Shown: piece by piece, positions 8,199 through 17,275 of the stretch
Numbering within the stretch: the first letter of the stretch is position 1
How the letters are laid out: the number at the start of each line of letters is the position of its first letter
Assembly: GCA_944393295.1 (NCBI GenBank)
Contig: CALXZR010000021.1
Location: 1 to 58,611, forward strand
Source: an uncultured Clostridia bacterium
GTDB lineage: Bacteria; Bacillota_A; Clostridia; TANB77; CAG-508
Direction of reading: 5' to 3'
DNA length: 58,611 nucleotides
The notes under the pieces: model-generated
Databases searched by the model: none
Told to the model about the DNA's origin: nothing
What the model saw: only the letters and a program-made list of their open reading frames with translations
Made by a program: the position numbers and the translations under genes

Positions 8199-8417
8199 AT
8201 GTTAGTTAAACCAGCAGTTACAGATTTATTAAATATTGTAGATGATAGATTTGAATTAATTACAATAACAGCTAAAAGAGCAAGACAAATTGCACAAGGA
8301 GCACCTGTACTTACAGATCATGATGAAAAATCACCAGTTTCACTTGCTGTATGGGAAATAGCTGAAGGAAAAGTAAAATTATCTGATGAAGAAGAAACAA
8401 ACAAAGAGGAAGAATAA
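8199..8417 (+). CDS. rpoZ: RNA polymerase omega subunit
   Basis: It helps fold and assemble beta-prime in RNA polymerase. After the N-terminus MLVKPAVTDLLNIVDD comes the diagnostic LITITAKRARQIAQGA. SPVSLAVWEIAEGKVKL is typical of the Firmicutes form. The protein is about 72 aa. ATG at 8199 has better spacing from GGAGG (8185-8189) than the ATG at 8193, which would add Met-Lys. Confidence 0.9.
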   Translation: MLVKPAVTDLLNIVDDRFELITITAKRARQIAQGAPVLTDHDEKSPVSLAVWEIAEGKVKLSDEEETNKEEE

Positions 8418-8429
8418 AAGGAGCATATT

Positions 8430-8993
8430 ATGGAAAAAAAGTGTATAATCTCAATTTCAGGAGAACTTGCGAGTGGAAAGGGAACTGTTTCGAAACTTTT
8501 GGCAGAAGAACTAGACTATACAGTTTATCGTAATGGTGAATATGTTCGAAAACTTGCAAAAGAAAAAGGATTAGATATTACGAGTTTTAATGAGTATTTG
8601 AATGAACATCCAGAAATAGATAAACAAATTGAAAGAAGTGCTGCAGAATATGCCAAAACTCATAATCACTTTATAATAGATGCAAGACTTGGATGGTATG
8701 CAGTACCTAATTCATATAAAGTATATTTGACAATTGATATAAATGAAGCTGCTAAAAGAGCATTATCAGATATTAATCGCAAGGATACAGAAAAATTTGC
8801 TACTATTGAAGAGCAAAAAGAGGATATGCAGAGAAGATACAAGATGGAAAACGAAAGATATTTTAATGTTTATGGAATACACAAAGAAGATTTAAATAAT
8901 TACGATTTAGTTATCGATACAACTAATTTAACTCCAGTAGAAGTAAAAGAAAAAATTTTAGATGGATATGAAGAATGGCTAAGTCAAGAATAA
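8430..8993 (+). CDS. Cytidylate-kinase-like P-loop nucleotide kinase
   Basis: The P-loop is GELASGKGT near residue 10, followed by VSKLLAEELDY and VYRNGEYVRKLAKEKGLDI, which resembles the AAA/CMP-kinase-like family that phosphorylates CMP or dCMP. FIIDARLGWYAVP and VYLTIDINEAAKRAL complete the nucleotide kinase fold; an Arg-rich lid includes RRYKMENERY. At this place next to remA and rpoZ, most Firmicutes carry gmk (guanylate kinase), but this sequence lacks the guanylate kinase pattern. Its nucleotide specificity is therefore an inference. Confidence 0.78.
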   Translation: MEKKCIISISGELASGKGTVSKLLAEELDYTVYRNGEYVRKLAKEKGLDITSFNEYLNEHPEIDKQIERSAAEYAKTHNHFIIDARLGWYAVPNSYKVYLTIDINEAAKRALSDINRKDTEKFATIEEQKEDMQRRYKMENERYFNVYGIHKEDLNNYDLVIDTTNLTPVEVKEKILDGYEEWLSQE

Positions 8994-8996
8994 AAG

Positions 8997-9044
8997 AGAG
9001 CGATTTATAAAGACTATTTTAGTTTATAAATCGCTTTTCTTTTA
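8997..9044 (+). terminator. Intrinsic terminator after the yicC-remA-rpoZ-kinase operon
   Basis: 13-bp perfect stem AGCGATTTATAAA (8999-9011) / TTTATAAATCGCT (9023-9035) followed by TTTTCTTTT. Confidence 0.88.
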
Positions 9045-9063
9045 TAAAAGACCTTTTTATGTT

Positions 9064-9093
9064 ATTTACTAAACAAAATTTTTGTGCTAAAAT
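9064..9093 (+). promoter_or_regulatory. Sigma-A promoter of priA
   Basis: TTTACT (9064-9069), 18 bases, extended -10 TGcTAAAAT (9085-9093). Confidence 0.5.
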
Positions 9094-9116
9094 AGTAACT
9101 ATTCAAAGGAGATAAA

Positions 9117-11356
9117 ATGTACGCTGAAATAATAATAAATAGCAATGCGCGAGCTCTTAATAGAATATTTGATTACATAGTACCAGAGTCAATGGAAAAA
9201 GATATAAAAATAGGCTCTAGAATTTTTGCACCTTTTGGAAACGGAAAAAAGTTAGAAGACGGTTTTGTAATTGGTTTAAAAGAAGCTTCAGAGTTTGCAA
9301 AAAAAGAAATAGTTAAATTAGATAATAAAGAAAGTTTAACAGAGCAGAATATTATTCTTGCAAAATTAATGGCAAGGAAATATTTTTGTAATATTTCAGA
9401 TTGTATTAAGCTAATGCTAGCACCAGGTACAGCCTCAAAAGAAGTTTCAAATTGGGCAAAAGAGAAAAAAGGAAATTTTGTTTATTTAACCGAGAAATCA
9501 GAAGAACTAGAAGAGGAAATCGAAAAAGGTATTCTAAAAAGTGAAAAACAGATTAGAGCATTAAAATTTTTAATAAAAAATAATGGAACATACATTTCTG
9601 ATTTAGAAAATTTGGCAGATGTAAGTAAAGCTGTACTTAATACCTTGCAAAAAAATGGGTATATAGAATTTAGAGAGGAACAAATTGTAAGAAATCCTTT
9701 TATAAATAAAAATATAGTTAAAGATAAAGCAAAAAAATTAAATGAAGAACAAGCTAGATGTTTTGAGGGGATAAAGTATTCAATAGAAAATTCAGAATAT
9801 TCTGAAAATTTAATATATGGAATTACAGGTTCTCGGAAAAACAGAAATTTATCTGCAATTGATTGAAACTAGTATAAAAATGGGAAAGATGGCAATTGTC
9901 CTAGTTCCAGAAATTTCACTTACTCCGCAAATGGTAGACAGATTTTTGGCGAGATTTGGACAGCAAATAGCAGTATTACATAGTAAATTGTCTATTGGAG
10001 AAAGATTTGACGAGTGGCAAAAAATAAAAAATGGTGAAGTAAAAATTGTAATAGGAGCTCGTTCGGCAATTTTTGCTCCTGTAGAAAATTTGGGAATTAT
10101 TATAATAGATGAAGAACATGATATGAGCTATAAATCTGAGATGACACCTAGATATAATGCAAAAGAAATAGCAAAATATATAGCTAAAGAAAACAATTGT
10201 CCACTAGTACTTCGGAAGTGCTACGCCGGAAATTACAACCTTTTACCAAGCAGAAAATAGAGATATAGAACTATATAAATTAACTAAAAGAGCAAATAAT
10301 GCTAAGATTCCAAATATTCAAATAATAGATTTAAGATATGAACTAGCACATGGAAATCGTTCAATGCTTGGACTTAAATTACAAGAAGAAATAAGAAAAA
10401 ATTTAGAAAAAAAAGAGCAAACAATTCTATTTTTAAATAGAAGAGGATATTCTACTTTTATTATGTGTAGAGAATGTGGATATGTAGCTAAATGTAAAAA
10501 CTGCGATATTAGTTTAACCTATCACAAATATGAAAATAAATTAAAATGTCATTATTGTGGATATGAAATTTCAGTAATGCAAGAATGTCCAAATTGTAAG
10601 AGTAAAAAAATAAAATATTTTGGAACAGGAACACAGAAATTAGAAGAAGAAATACAGAAGTTATTTCCTACAGCAACAACAATTAGAATGGATATAGATA
10701 CTGTTAGTAAAAAGAATTCACACGAGGAAATATTAAATAAATTTAAAAATGAAAATATTGATATATTAGTTGGAACTCAAATGATTGCAAAAGGACATCA
10801 TTTTCCAAATGTAACTTTGGTAGGCATAGTTACAGCTGATAGTATTTTAAATATGGAGGATTATAAAGCGGTAGAAAAAACTTTTCAAACAATATTACAA
10901 GTTTCAGGTAGAGCTGGTAGAGAAGAAAAGGCTGGAAGAGTATATATACAAACTTATAATCCAGATCATTACGCAATAGCTTTAGCTCAAAAACAAGATT
11001 ATGAGGAATTTTATAAAATAGAGTCTGAAATAAGAAAAAGGTTGAAATATCCGCCTTTTTGCGATATAATATTAATCAAGTTTAATGGAAAAAACCTACA
11101 AGAAATACAAAATACATCTAATAAAATGTATTTTGCTTTAAACAGGATTTTAGATAAAACACAAAACTTTTTGTATAAACCAGTTCCTTCACCAGTTGAT
11201 AAAATTCAGAATAAATATAGATATAGAATGATTTTAAAAGGAAAAGTGAATCTAAAATTGATAGATTGTATAAAATATAGTATGGCAGAGGATATAATTG
11301 GCAAAATTAAAGATACAACTATTACTGTAGATATTAATCCAAATAATATGATATAA
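9117..11356 (+). CDS. priA: Primosomal replication restart helicase PriA, readable only through two +1 frame shifts
   Basis: PriA is a 3'-5' helicase that reloads the replisome at stalled forks. Three consecutive frames (9117-9866, 9817-10260, about 10214-11356) join into one 745-residue protein of normal PriA length. Each joint needs one C to be skipped: the C at 9834 (TCT-C-GGA) and the C at 10213 (CTT-C-GGA). The joined protein has Walker A ITGSGKTEIYL, DEEH box IIIDEEHDMSYK, LGSATPEITTF, the eight zinc-binding Cys from CRECGYVAKC to CPNCKS, and GTQMIAKGHHFPNVTLVG. Every motif is intact, so the gene does not look decayed. It may be translated by programmed or CGG-induced +1 shifting, or the assembly may contain two false insertions. 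Confidence 0.85.
9831..9837 (+). other. +1 shift site 1 in priA (TCT CGG A)
   Basis: TCT (9831-9833, Ser239) is followed by in-frame CGG (9834-9836). Skipping C9834 gives GGA, the Gly of Walker A GSGKT. In the zero frame a TGA stop follows 10 codons after CGG, at 9864-9866. Confidence 0.65.
10210..10216 (+). other. +1 shift site 2 in priA (CTT CGG A)
   Basis: CTT (10210-10212) is followed by in-frame CGG (10213-10215). Skipping C10213 gives GGA, restoring the conserved helicase motif LGSATP. In the zero frame TAG follows at 10258-10260. Confidence 0.65.
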
Positions 11357-11371
11357 AAGGAGATTTAAAAT

Positions 11372-11863
11372 ATGGCTATAAGAAATTTAAGATACGAGGG
11401 TGATGAAATCTTAACTAAAAGGGCAAAAGAGATTGATGTTATAGATGATAAGATTAAAGAATTAGCTCAAGATATGATGGATACAATGCATAAATTTGAT
11501 GGGGTTGGATTAGCAGGTCCACAAGTTGGAATATTAAAAAGAATTATAGTAATTGATTTATATGAAGAAGGAACACAATATATTCTTATAAATCCAGTTA
11601 TAATAAAAGAAAAAGGCGAACAAATAGTAGATGAAGGATGTTTAAGTTTTCCAAATAAATTTGGAAAAGTAAAAAGACCTAAAGAAGTTGTAGTAGAAGC
11701 TTTAAATCTAGAAGGTAAAAAAGTAAAAATTAAAGCAAAAGACTTATTAGCACAAGCTTTAGCACATGAGATAGATCATTTAAATGGTATTGTTTTTGTA
11801 AAAAAAGTAGAACCAGGAACACTAGAGACAGTTACACCAGATGTAAAAGAAAATAAAAATTAA
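11372..11863 (+). CDS. def: Peptide deformylase
   Basis: It removes the formyl group from nascent protein N-termini. All three motifs are present: GVGLAGPQVG, EGCLSFPN (metal Cys) and HEIDHLNG (metal His residues and catalytic Glu). Length 163 aa fits type I. It lies 15 bases after priA and before fmt, the usual priA-def-fmt order. Confidence 0.96.
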   Translation: MAIRNLRYEGDEILTKRAKEIDVIDDKIKELAQDMMDTMHKFDGVGLAGPQVGILKRIIVIDLYEEGTQYILINPVIIKEKGEQIVDEGCLSFPNKFGKVKRPKEVVVEALNLEGKKVKIKAKDLLAQALAHEIDHLNGIVFVKKVEPGTLETVTPDVKENKN

Positions 11864-11921
11864 ATTTATAGAAAGGAAAATTTTAAGTGTTCATTTAGAT
11901 ACTTAAAATATATGTGTAGAA

Positions 11922-12926
11922 ATGAGAATTCTTTTTATGGGAACACCAGATTTTGCAAAAGAGGCTTTAAAAGAAATTGTTGAAAACGGATATGAGGTTT
12001 GCGGGGTTGTAACAAATCCAGATAGACCAAAGGGTAGAGGAATGAAAATGGTATATTCTCCTGTTAAAGAGTATGCAATTGAGAAGAATTTAAAAATATT
12101 TCAACCAGAAAAAATAACTAATAACGAAGAATTTAAAGAAAAAATAAGAACTTTAAATCCGGACATAGCTTGTGTTGTAGCTTATGGTAAAATATTGCCA
12201 AAATCTTTTCTAAAAGTACCAGCTTTAGGTTGCGTAAATGTTCATGGCTCTTTACTGCCAAAATATAGAGGTGCTGCACCAATTCAATGGGCTGTTTTAA
12301 ATGGTGATAAAGAAACTGGAATTACAACTATGTATATGAATGAGAAAATGGATGCAGGAGATATACTTTTGCAAGAAAAGGTAACCATAGGAGAAGATGA
12401 AACAACAGGAGAACTTTGGGATAGATTATCTAAATTAGGTGCTAAATTATTAATAGATACTTTAAAACAAATTGAAGCAAGTACCATAAAAAGAATTAAG
12501 CAACCAGAAGATTTTACTTTAGCACCAATGTTAGATAAGGAAATGTCAAAGATAGATTGGGATAAAAAAACTGCTATTGAAATTAAAAATCTAGTTAGAG
12601 GACTAAATCCTATAATGGGAGCATATTCTATGTTAGACAATAAAAAGTTTAAATTTTGGAAGGTGCAAGTTTTAAATGAAGAAGAAATTTTAAACATTTT
12701 ATTAGTAAATGATTGTGATATTAAAGAAAAAGAAGAATTAATAGAAAGAATAAATAAGATAGAAAATGGAACAGTTCTATATAGTAATGATAAAGTTGGA
12801 TTATATATTAAAGCTAAAGAGGGATATATATCAGTTTTAGAAATTCAAGGAGAAAATGCTAGAAAGATGGGAATTAATGATTTTTTAAGAGGAAACAATA
12901 TAAAAGTAGGTAGTATATTTGATTAA
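11922..12926 (+). CDS. fmt: Methionyl-tRNA formyltransferase
   Basis: It formylates initiator Met-tRNA with 10-formyl-tetrahydrofolate. N-terminal MRILFMGTPDFAKEAL, then VTNPDRPKGRG, the active-site region NVHGSLLPKYRGAAPIQWA and the C-terminal domain with NPIMGAYS are visible. Length 334 aa is slightly above the usual 310-320. The ATG at 11922 has only a weak ribosome-binding site; the GAAAGG at 11871-11876 is too far upstream and precedes a three-codon GTG reading frame. Confidence 0.95.
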   Translation: MRILFMGTPDFAKEALKEIVENGYEVCGVVTNPDRPKGRGMKMVYSPVKEYAIEKNLKIFQPEKITNNEEFKEKIRTLNPDIACVVAYGKILPKSFLKVPALGCVNVHGSLLPKYRGAAPIQWAVLNGDKETGITTMYMNEKMDAGDILLQEKVTIGEDETTGELWDRLSKLGAKLLIDTLKQIEASTIKRIKQPEDFTLAPMLDKEMSKIDWDKKTAIEIKNLVRGLNPIMGAYSMLDNKKFKFWKVQVLNEEEILNILLVNDCDIKEKEELIERINKIENGTVLYSNDKVGLYIKAKEGYISVLEIQGENARKMGINDFLRGNNIKVGSIFD

Positions 12927-12954
12927 TTTATCATTATAAAAAAACGTTTTATAC

Positions 12955-12983
12955 TTGCACAAAAAATAGTATATTGTTATACT
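12955..12983 (+). promoter_or_regulatory. Sigma-A promoter of the Asp23 operon
   Basis: TTGCAC (12955-12960), 17 bases, extended -10 TGtTATACT (12975-12983). Confidence 0.65.
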
Positions 12984-13008
12984 TATTATATAAAAGGAGG
13001 TCTTGAAA

Positions 13009-13443
13009 ATGGAGGAAAATAATAAGCAAGACGAAGTAAAAGAAGAGGTTGCAGAAGAAAAAATAGAAGAAATGTCAGGAAATGATGTTGTAAAAATTTC
13101 AAATGATGCAATTGCAACATATGCAGGAATTGCAGTTTCAGAGGTACAAGGTGTATACGGTATGTCTGGAACTTTTGCAGGGATTACAGAGGCTTTAAGT
13201 GGAAAGAAAAATTTAGGAAAAGGAATAAAAGTAGATGCAGATGAAAAGTCTGCAAAAATAGATGTAAATATTATAGTAGAGTATGGAGCAAGAATACCAG
13301 ATGTTGCCTTTGAAATTCAAACAAGAGTAAAAAAATCTGTTGAGACAATGACAGGTTTAAAGGTTTTAGAGGTTAATGTTCATGTGCAAGGAGTTCATGC
13401 TATTACAGAAAAAGAAAAAGAGCAAGAAGAAAGTGAAGAATAA
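13009..13443 (+). CDS. Asp23/Gls24 family envelope stress protein
   Basis: The core (residues about 25-125) contains VVKISNDAIATYAGIAVSEV, GKGIKVDADEKSAKIDVNII and VHVQGVHAI, all typical of Asp23/Gls24. In Staphylococcus the family member binds the membrane anchor AmaP, which is also encoded next here. The ends are acidic. ATG at 13009 has 8-base spacing from GGAGG; the in-frame TTG at 13003 is less likely. Confidence 0.9.
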   Translation: MEENNKQDEVKEEVAEEKIEEMSGNDVVKISNDAIATYAGIAVSEVQGVYGMSGTFAGITEALSGKKNLGKGIKVDADEKSAKIDVNIIVEYGARIPDVAFEIQTRVKKSVETMTGLKVLEVNVHVQGVHAITEKEKEQEESEE

Positions 13444-13479
13444 TATGTAAAAAAGCAACAAATTTAGGAGGAATAAAAA

Positions 13480-14124
13480 ATGAAATTTATAGAAAGATTT
13501 GCACTAAAATTATTTTCAATTATTATTATACTTATTTGTGTATTTATTATGCTATTGATGTTCGACATTATACCATTAGCAGTCATACCAAAAGCAATAT
13601 TGTTCTTATTGGAAGGAACATATCCAATTAGAATAGTATTGATTGTATTTGCAATATTAATTTTACTAGCTATTAGATGTTTATTTGCTAGATTAAAACC
13701 AGTAGATGAAGCAAAAAATGGAATTGTATTAGAAAATGCAAGTGGAAAATTAATTATTTCAAAAGAAAGTTTAGAAAATTTAATATCTAGTGTTTCTAAA
13801 AATATACCTGGAGCAGAATCTATTTCTAGTAAAACTGTATTAGACAAAGATAGAAATTTAAAGGTTTATGTAACAACTGTTGTAAGTGGAGATGTAATGC
13901 TTAAAGAAATTTCCACCGAATTACAAAGAAGAATAAAAGACGCAATGAAGAAAACAGCAGATTTAGATGTTAAAGAAGTTAATATAAAAATAAAAAATAT
14001 AACTAGCAAAAAAAGTAAATCTAAAGTAGAAGATGTGGATAATACAACAAATACATCAGAAAATGATAATACTATTGAAACAAATGAAGAAGTTAATAAG
14101 GAAATTGATAATGGAGAGGAGTAA
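13480..14124 (+). CDS. amaP: Alkaline shock response membrane anchor protein AmaP
   Basis: Two N-terminal transmembrane helices lie near residues 8-30 and 48-68, then a soluble domain with GKLIISKESLENLISSV and VSGDVMLKEISTELQRRIK, resembling the Asp23-binding part of AmaP. The tail is acidic and Asn-rich, with a break of low complexity. It lies 36 bases after the Asp23 gene, as in other Firmicutes, and probably holds it at the membrane. Confidence 0.82.
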   Translation: MKFIERFALKLFSIIIILICVFIMLLMFDIIPLAVIPKAILFLLEGTYPIRIVLIVFAILILLAIRCLFARLKPVDEAKNGIVLENASGKLIISKESLENLISSVSKNIPGAESISSKTVLDKDRNLKVYVTTVVSGDVMLKEISTELQRRIKDAMKKTADLDVKEVNIKIKNITSKKSKSKVEDVDNTTNTSENDNTIETNEEVNKEIDNGEE

Positions 14125-14129
14125 TTAAA

Positions 14130-14345
14130 ATGGAAGAAAAACCAGAGAACATTATGGACTTTATTGTGAAATATAAAGGCGCTATTATCGGTGGAGTTAT
14201 TGCTATTTTATTAGTTTGTACAGGCCTATTTAAATTATTATTTGCACTTGTAGTAATTGCAGCTGGAATATTACTTGGAAATTATGTTCAAAAGAATAAG
14301 GATTCAGTAAAAGAAACTTTAAAGAAATTTATTGATAAATTTTAG
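14130..14345 (+). CDS. DUF2273 small integral membrane protein
   Basis: A 71-residue protein with one or two helices: YKGAIIGGVIAILLVCTGLF and LLFALVVIAAGILLGNYV. The gene order Asp23-AmaP-DUF2273 is common and suggests a shared envelope-stress complex. The molecular role is not known. Confidence 0.8.
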   Translation: MEEKPENIMDFIVKYKGAIIGGVIAILLVCTGLFKLLFALVVIAAGILLGNYVQKNKDSVKETLKKFIDKF

Positions 14346-14387
14346 TTAAATAAATGTAGTTTATTTATAGCAAGAATGGGAGGAAAT

Positions 14388-14819
14388 ATGCAAAGGTCAG
14401 CAATGAGAGAACTAGCTTTTAAACTAGTATATGAAATGGAAGTACAAAAAGAAAATGAAGATGATCAATTTAATATATTTTTAGAAAATAATGAAGTATC
14501 AGATGAAAAAGTTATAGAATATTTAAAAGATATTTCACAAGGGATAACAAAAAATGAAGATCAAATAAATTCTTTAATTGTTAATAATTTAAAAGAAAAC
14601 TGGAGTTTAAATAGAATTTCAAAAATAAACTTAAGCTTAATAAAAATAGCAATTTATGAAATGATATATAAAAATTTACCTTATAAGGTTGCGATAAACG
14701 AAGTAGTTGAGCTTGCAAAAAAATATGCAGATGATTCTGCTCCAATATTTATTAATGGTATTTTAGCAAGTGTAGTAAAAGAAAAGAATTTACAAAATGG
14801 AGAAACTAATGAAAATTGA
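14388..14819 (+). CDS. nusB: Transcription antitermination factor NusB
   Basis: An all-helical RNA-binding protein that acts with NusE on rRNA box[19 protein letters not shown] and [20 protein letters not shown], ending with [12 protein letters not shown], are characteristic. ATG at 14388 is chosen over ATG 14376 because the latter would overlap its own ribosome-binding site GGGAGG (14378-14383). It overlaps xseA by 11 bases. Confidence 0.92.
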   Translation: MQRSAMRELAFKLVYEMEVQKENEDDQFNIFLENNEVSDEKVIEYLKDISQGITKNEDQINSLIVNNLKENWSLNRISKINLSLIKIAIYEMIYKNLPYKVAINEVVELAKKYADDSAPIFINGILASVVKEKNLQNGETNEN

Positions 14820-15999
14820 TCCAATTACTGTTACTGAATTAAATAGATATATGAAAGATAAAGTAGAAATGGACGAGTTCTTAAATAATGTTTTAGTTAA
14901 GGGAGAAATTTCAAACTATAAGCATCATTATACAGGACATCTATACTTTACTTTAAAAGATGAAAAGTCTTTAATTAAATGTATAATGTTTAAATCTTCT
15001 GCAGTAAATTTAAAGTTCGAGCCAAAAGACGGAATGAAGGTTATTGTTTATGGCACTGTGTCTGTTTTTGAAAGAGATGGTATTTATCAAATTTATTGTA
15101 AGAATATGCAAGAAGATGGAATGGGGAGTTTATATACTGCTTATGAAGAATTAAAAAAGAAACTAGAATTAGAGGGCTTGTTTGATGAATCTCACAAAAA
15201 AAAGATACCTTTTATGCCAAAAGTAATTGGTGTTTTAACCTCAAATACAGGAGCTGTTATAAGAGATATAATTAATGTTTCTACTAGAAGAAATCCAAAA
15301 GTTTGTATCAGATTATATCCTGTTCCAGTTCAAGGAGCAGGAGTCGGAGAAAAAATAGCAAAGGCAATAAAAATAATGAATGAAAAAAAATTAGCTGATG
15401 TTTTAATTCTAGCAAGAGGGGGAGGTTCTTTAGAAGATTTATGGCCTTTTAATGAAGAAATTGTTGCTAGAGCTATATATACATCAGATATACCTATAAT
15501 ATCTGCAGTGGGACACGAAACAGATTTTACAATATCTGACTTTGTCTCAGACTTAAGAGCACCAACTCCATCTGCAGCAGCAGAGCTAGCAGTAGCTGAT
15601 GTAAAAAAGTTACAAGATAATATAGAAGTATATAGAAGTAGACTAAAAATGGCTTTAAATAGAAAAACTCAGATTATGAGATTGCGTTTTGAAAAATGTA
15701 TGAATTCTAGAGTTTACAAATATCCAAAACAACGTATAAATGATGAGTATATGTTAATAGATAGTAAATGCAAAAAAATGGAAAATTTATTATTACAAAA
15801 GCTTAAAGATTCAAAATTATATGCTATGAAATGGATAACTAAATTAGATACTTTAAGTCCTTTAAAAACACTCACAAGAGGTTATTGTTTAACAGAATTT
15901 GAAGGAAAACTAATTACAAAATCTAGTGAGTTAAAAGAGAATATGAATGTAGTATTAAGATATCAAGATGGTTCTAAAAAAGCAATAATAAAAGATTAG
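14809..15999 (+). CDS. xseA: Exodeoxyribonuclease VII large subunit
   Basis: Exonuclease VII degrades single-stranded DNA. The N-terminal OB fold includes [20 protein letters not shown], followed by the catalytic domain with [42 protein letters not shown] and [16 protein letters not shown] helical region and the short C-terminal segment [10 protein letters not shown] follow. Length 396 aa is normal. The ATG lies inside nusB, indicating translational coupling. Confidence 0.95.
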   Translation: MKIDPITVTELNRYMKDKVEMDEFLNNVLVKGEISNYKHHYTGHLYFTLKDEKSLIKCIMFKSSAVNLKFEPKDGMKVIVYGTVSVFERDGIYQIYCKNMQEDGMGSLYTAYEELKKKLELEGLFDESHKKKIPFMPKVIGVLTSNTGAVIRDIINVSTRRNPKVCIRLYPVPVQGAGVGEKIAKAIKIMNEKKLADVLILARGGGSLEDLWPFNEEIVARAIYTSDIPIISAVGHETDFTISDFVSDLRAPTPSAAAELAVADVKKLQDNIEVYRSRLKMALNRKTQIMRLRFEKCMNSRVYKYPKQRINDEYMLIDSKCKKMENLLLQKLKDSKLYAMKWITKLDTLSPLKTLTRGYCLTEFEGKLITKSSELKENMNVVLRYQDGSKKAIIKD

Positions 16000-16009
16000 G
16001 AGAAAACAA

Positions 16010-16501
16010 ATGGGAAATAGAAAGAAAAATGGAAAATTAAGAAAATTATTATTATGTGTGCCAATATTATGTATTATAGCTGTAGCTGCAACTTTTTATA
16101 TGATTTTTGATATGAATAAAAAAATAGAAGATAAAAATTATAGTGTAGACGATATAGAAGATTCAAATAATGAAATTACAAATAATATTGCTAATATGTC
16201 TAATGAAACTGAGGAAAATACTGCTGAAAACAATAATACAAATACTAATTCGTCTGAAAACAATAATAATACTTCAAATACCGAGACAGGAGAACCTACA
16301 GGAAATTTGGTAAATTCTACAGATAGTAAGGAAAAAGCAATTGAACTTGTAAAAAAAGAATGGGGCGAAGACGATACTGTTTTGTTTGATTGTTATGTAA
16401 ATAGTAATGGTGAATATATAGTAACAATAACTAGTACTTCTGGAAAAGTTATATCTTATTATAAAGTAGATTTAGAAAAAGAACAAATAGAACTATACTA
16501 A
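16010..16501 (+). CDS. Membrane-anchored protein with PepSY-like C-terminus, unknown role
   Basis: A basic N-terminus and one helix (LLLCVPILCIIAVAATFYMI, residues about 14-33) are followed by an Asn/Glu/Thr-rich linker of some 65 residues. The last 60 residues (KEKAIELVKKEWGEDD, then VNSNGEYIVTIT and KVISYYKVDLEK) look like a PepSY-type small domain facing outside. It sits between xseA and xseB, splitting a pair normally adjacent, 10 and 11 bases away. Confidence 0.65.
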   Translation: MGNRKKNGKLRKLLLCVPILCIIAVAATFYMIFDMNKKIEDKNYSVDDIEDSNNEITNNIANMSNETEENTAENNNTNTNSSENNNNTSNTETGEPTGNLVNSTDSKEKAIELVKKEWGEDDTVLFDCYVNSNGEYIVTITSTSGKVISYYKVDLEKEQIELY

Positions 16502-16512
16502 AAGGAGATAAT

Positions 16513-16755
16513 ATGAGTAGAGAAGAAAAAAATTTTGAAGAGTTAATGAAAGAATTAGAAGATATTACAACTCAGTTAGAAAAAGAAAATTTAACATTAG
16601 ATGAATCTGTTGAGTTATTTGAAAAAGGAATGAAAATTTCTAAAGAATGTAACGAAAAATTGGAGAATGCAGAAAAAAGAATTACAATTTTAATTAATGC
16701 AGAAGAGGGAGAAGAAGAAAATTTTATTCCTGAAAATTCAGAAAATATAGAATAA
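16513..16755 (+). CDS. xseB: Exodeoxyribonuclease VII small subunit
   Basis: A helical hairpin of 80 residues with FEELMKELEDITTQLEKENL, LDESVELFEKGMKISKECNE and KLENAEKRITIL, the family pattern. It assembles in several copies with XseA. The acidic tail after residue 60 is variable in the family. Confidence 0.93.
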   Translation: MSREEKNFEELMKELEDITTQLEKENLTLDESVELFEKGMKISKECNEKLENAEKRITILINAEEGEEENFIPENSENIE

Positions 16756-16798
16756 AAAGATTTTATAAAATTAGCATAAAAATAAATTGGAGAAGAAA

Positions 16799-17239
16799 AT
16801 GGACATTATAAAACAAGTTGTAACAAATAAATGTTTAATTATACCATTATTAGTTTGGTTTTTTATACAATTATTTAAATTTTTAACTGATTTTTTTATA
16901 AATAAGAAAATAAATATAAGAAGATTAATGGGAGCAGGAGGAATGCCTAGTTCTCATTCTGCTGTTGTTTGTTCATTATCTAGCTGTATAGGTAAGGCAT
17001 ATGGTTTTGATAGTGGCATTTTTGCTATATCAATTATTATGGCTTTTGTTGTTATGTATGATGCAGCAGGTGTTAGAAGAGCTGCTGGAAAGCAAGCTAG
17101 AATTTTAAACAAAATAATAGAAACCCCAGGATTATCTACAATACAAGTACAAGAAAGATTGGTAGAAGTTTTAGGTCATACACCGGTTCAAGTTTTTGTT
17201 GGAGCAATTATAGGTTTCGTAGTTGGAGCGATTTTTTAA
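16799..17239 (+). CDS. Divergent PAP2 family (DUF212/YuiD) membrane protein
   Basis: About 146 residues with helices at 9-30, 60-95 and the C-terminus. The motif GAGGMPSSHSAVVCSLSSCI is diagnostic and holds the acid-phosphatase-like Ser-His. MYDAAGVRRAAGKQARILN follows, and GHTPVQVFVGAIIGFVVG closes it. A lipid phosphate substrate is inferred from the family. ATG 16799 follows GGAGAAG closely; TTG 16787 is an alternative. Confidence 0.85.
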   Translation: MDIIKQVVTNKCLIIPLLVWFFIQLFKFLTDFFINKKINIRRLMGAGGMPSSHSAVVCSLSSCIGKAYGFDSGIFAISIIMAFVVMYDAAGVRRAAGKQARILNKIIETPGLSTIQVQERLVEVLGHTPVQVFVGAIIGFVVGAIF

Positions 17240-17275
17240 TATAAAATAAAGAATTAAAAATAAGGAGGGGTTATT

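Noticed and set aside
9117..11356. priA as an ordinary pseudogene
   Set aside because: Only two one-base insertions, both T-C-GGA, and all motifs otherwise intact; a third identical case in another gene argues against random decay. Assembly error is still open and is stated in the findings.
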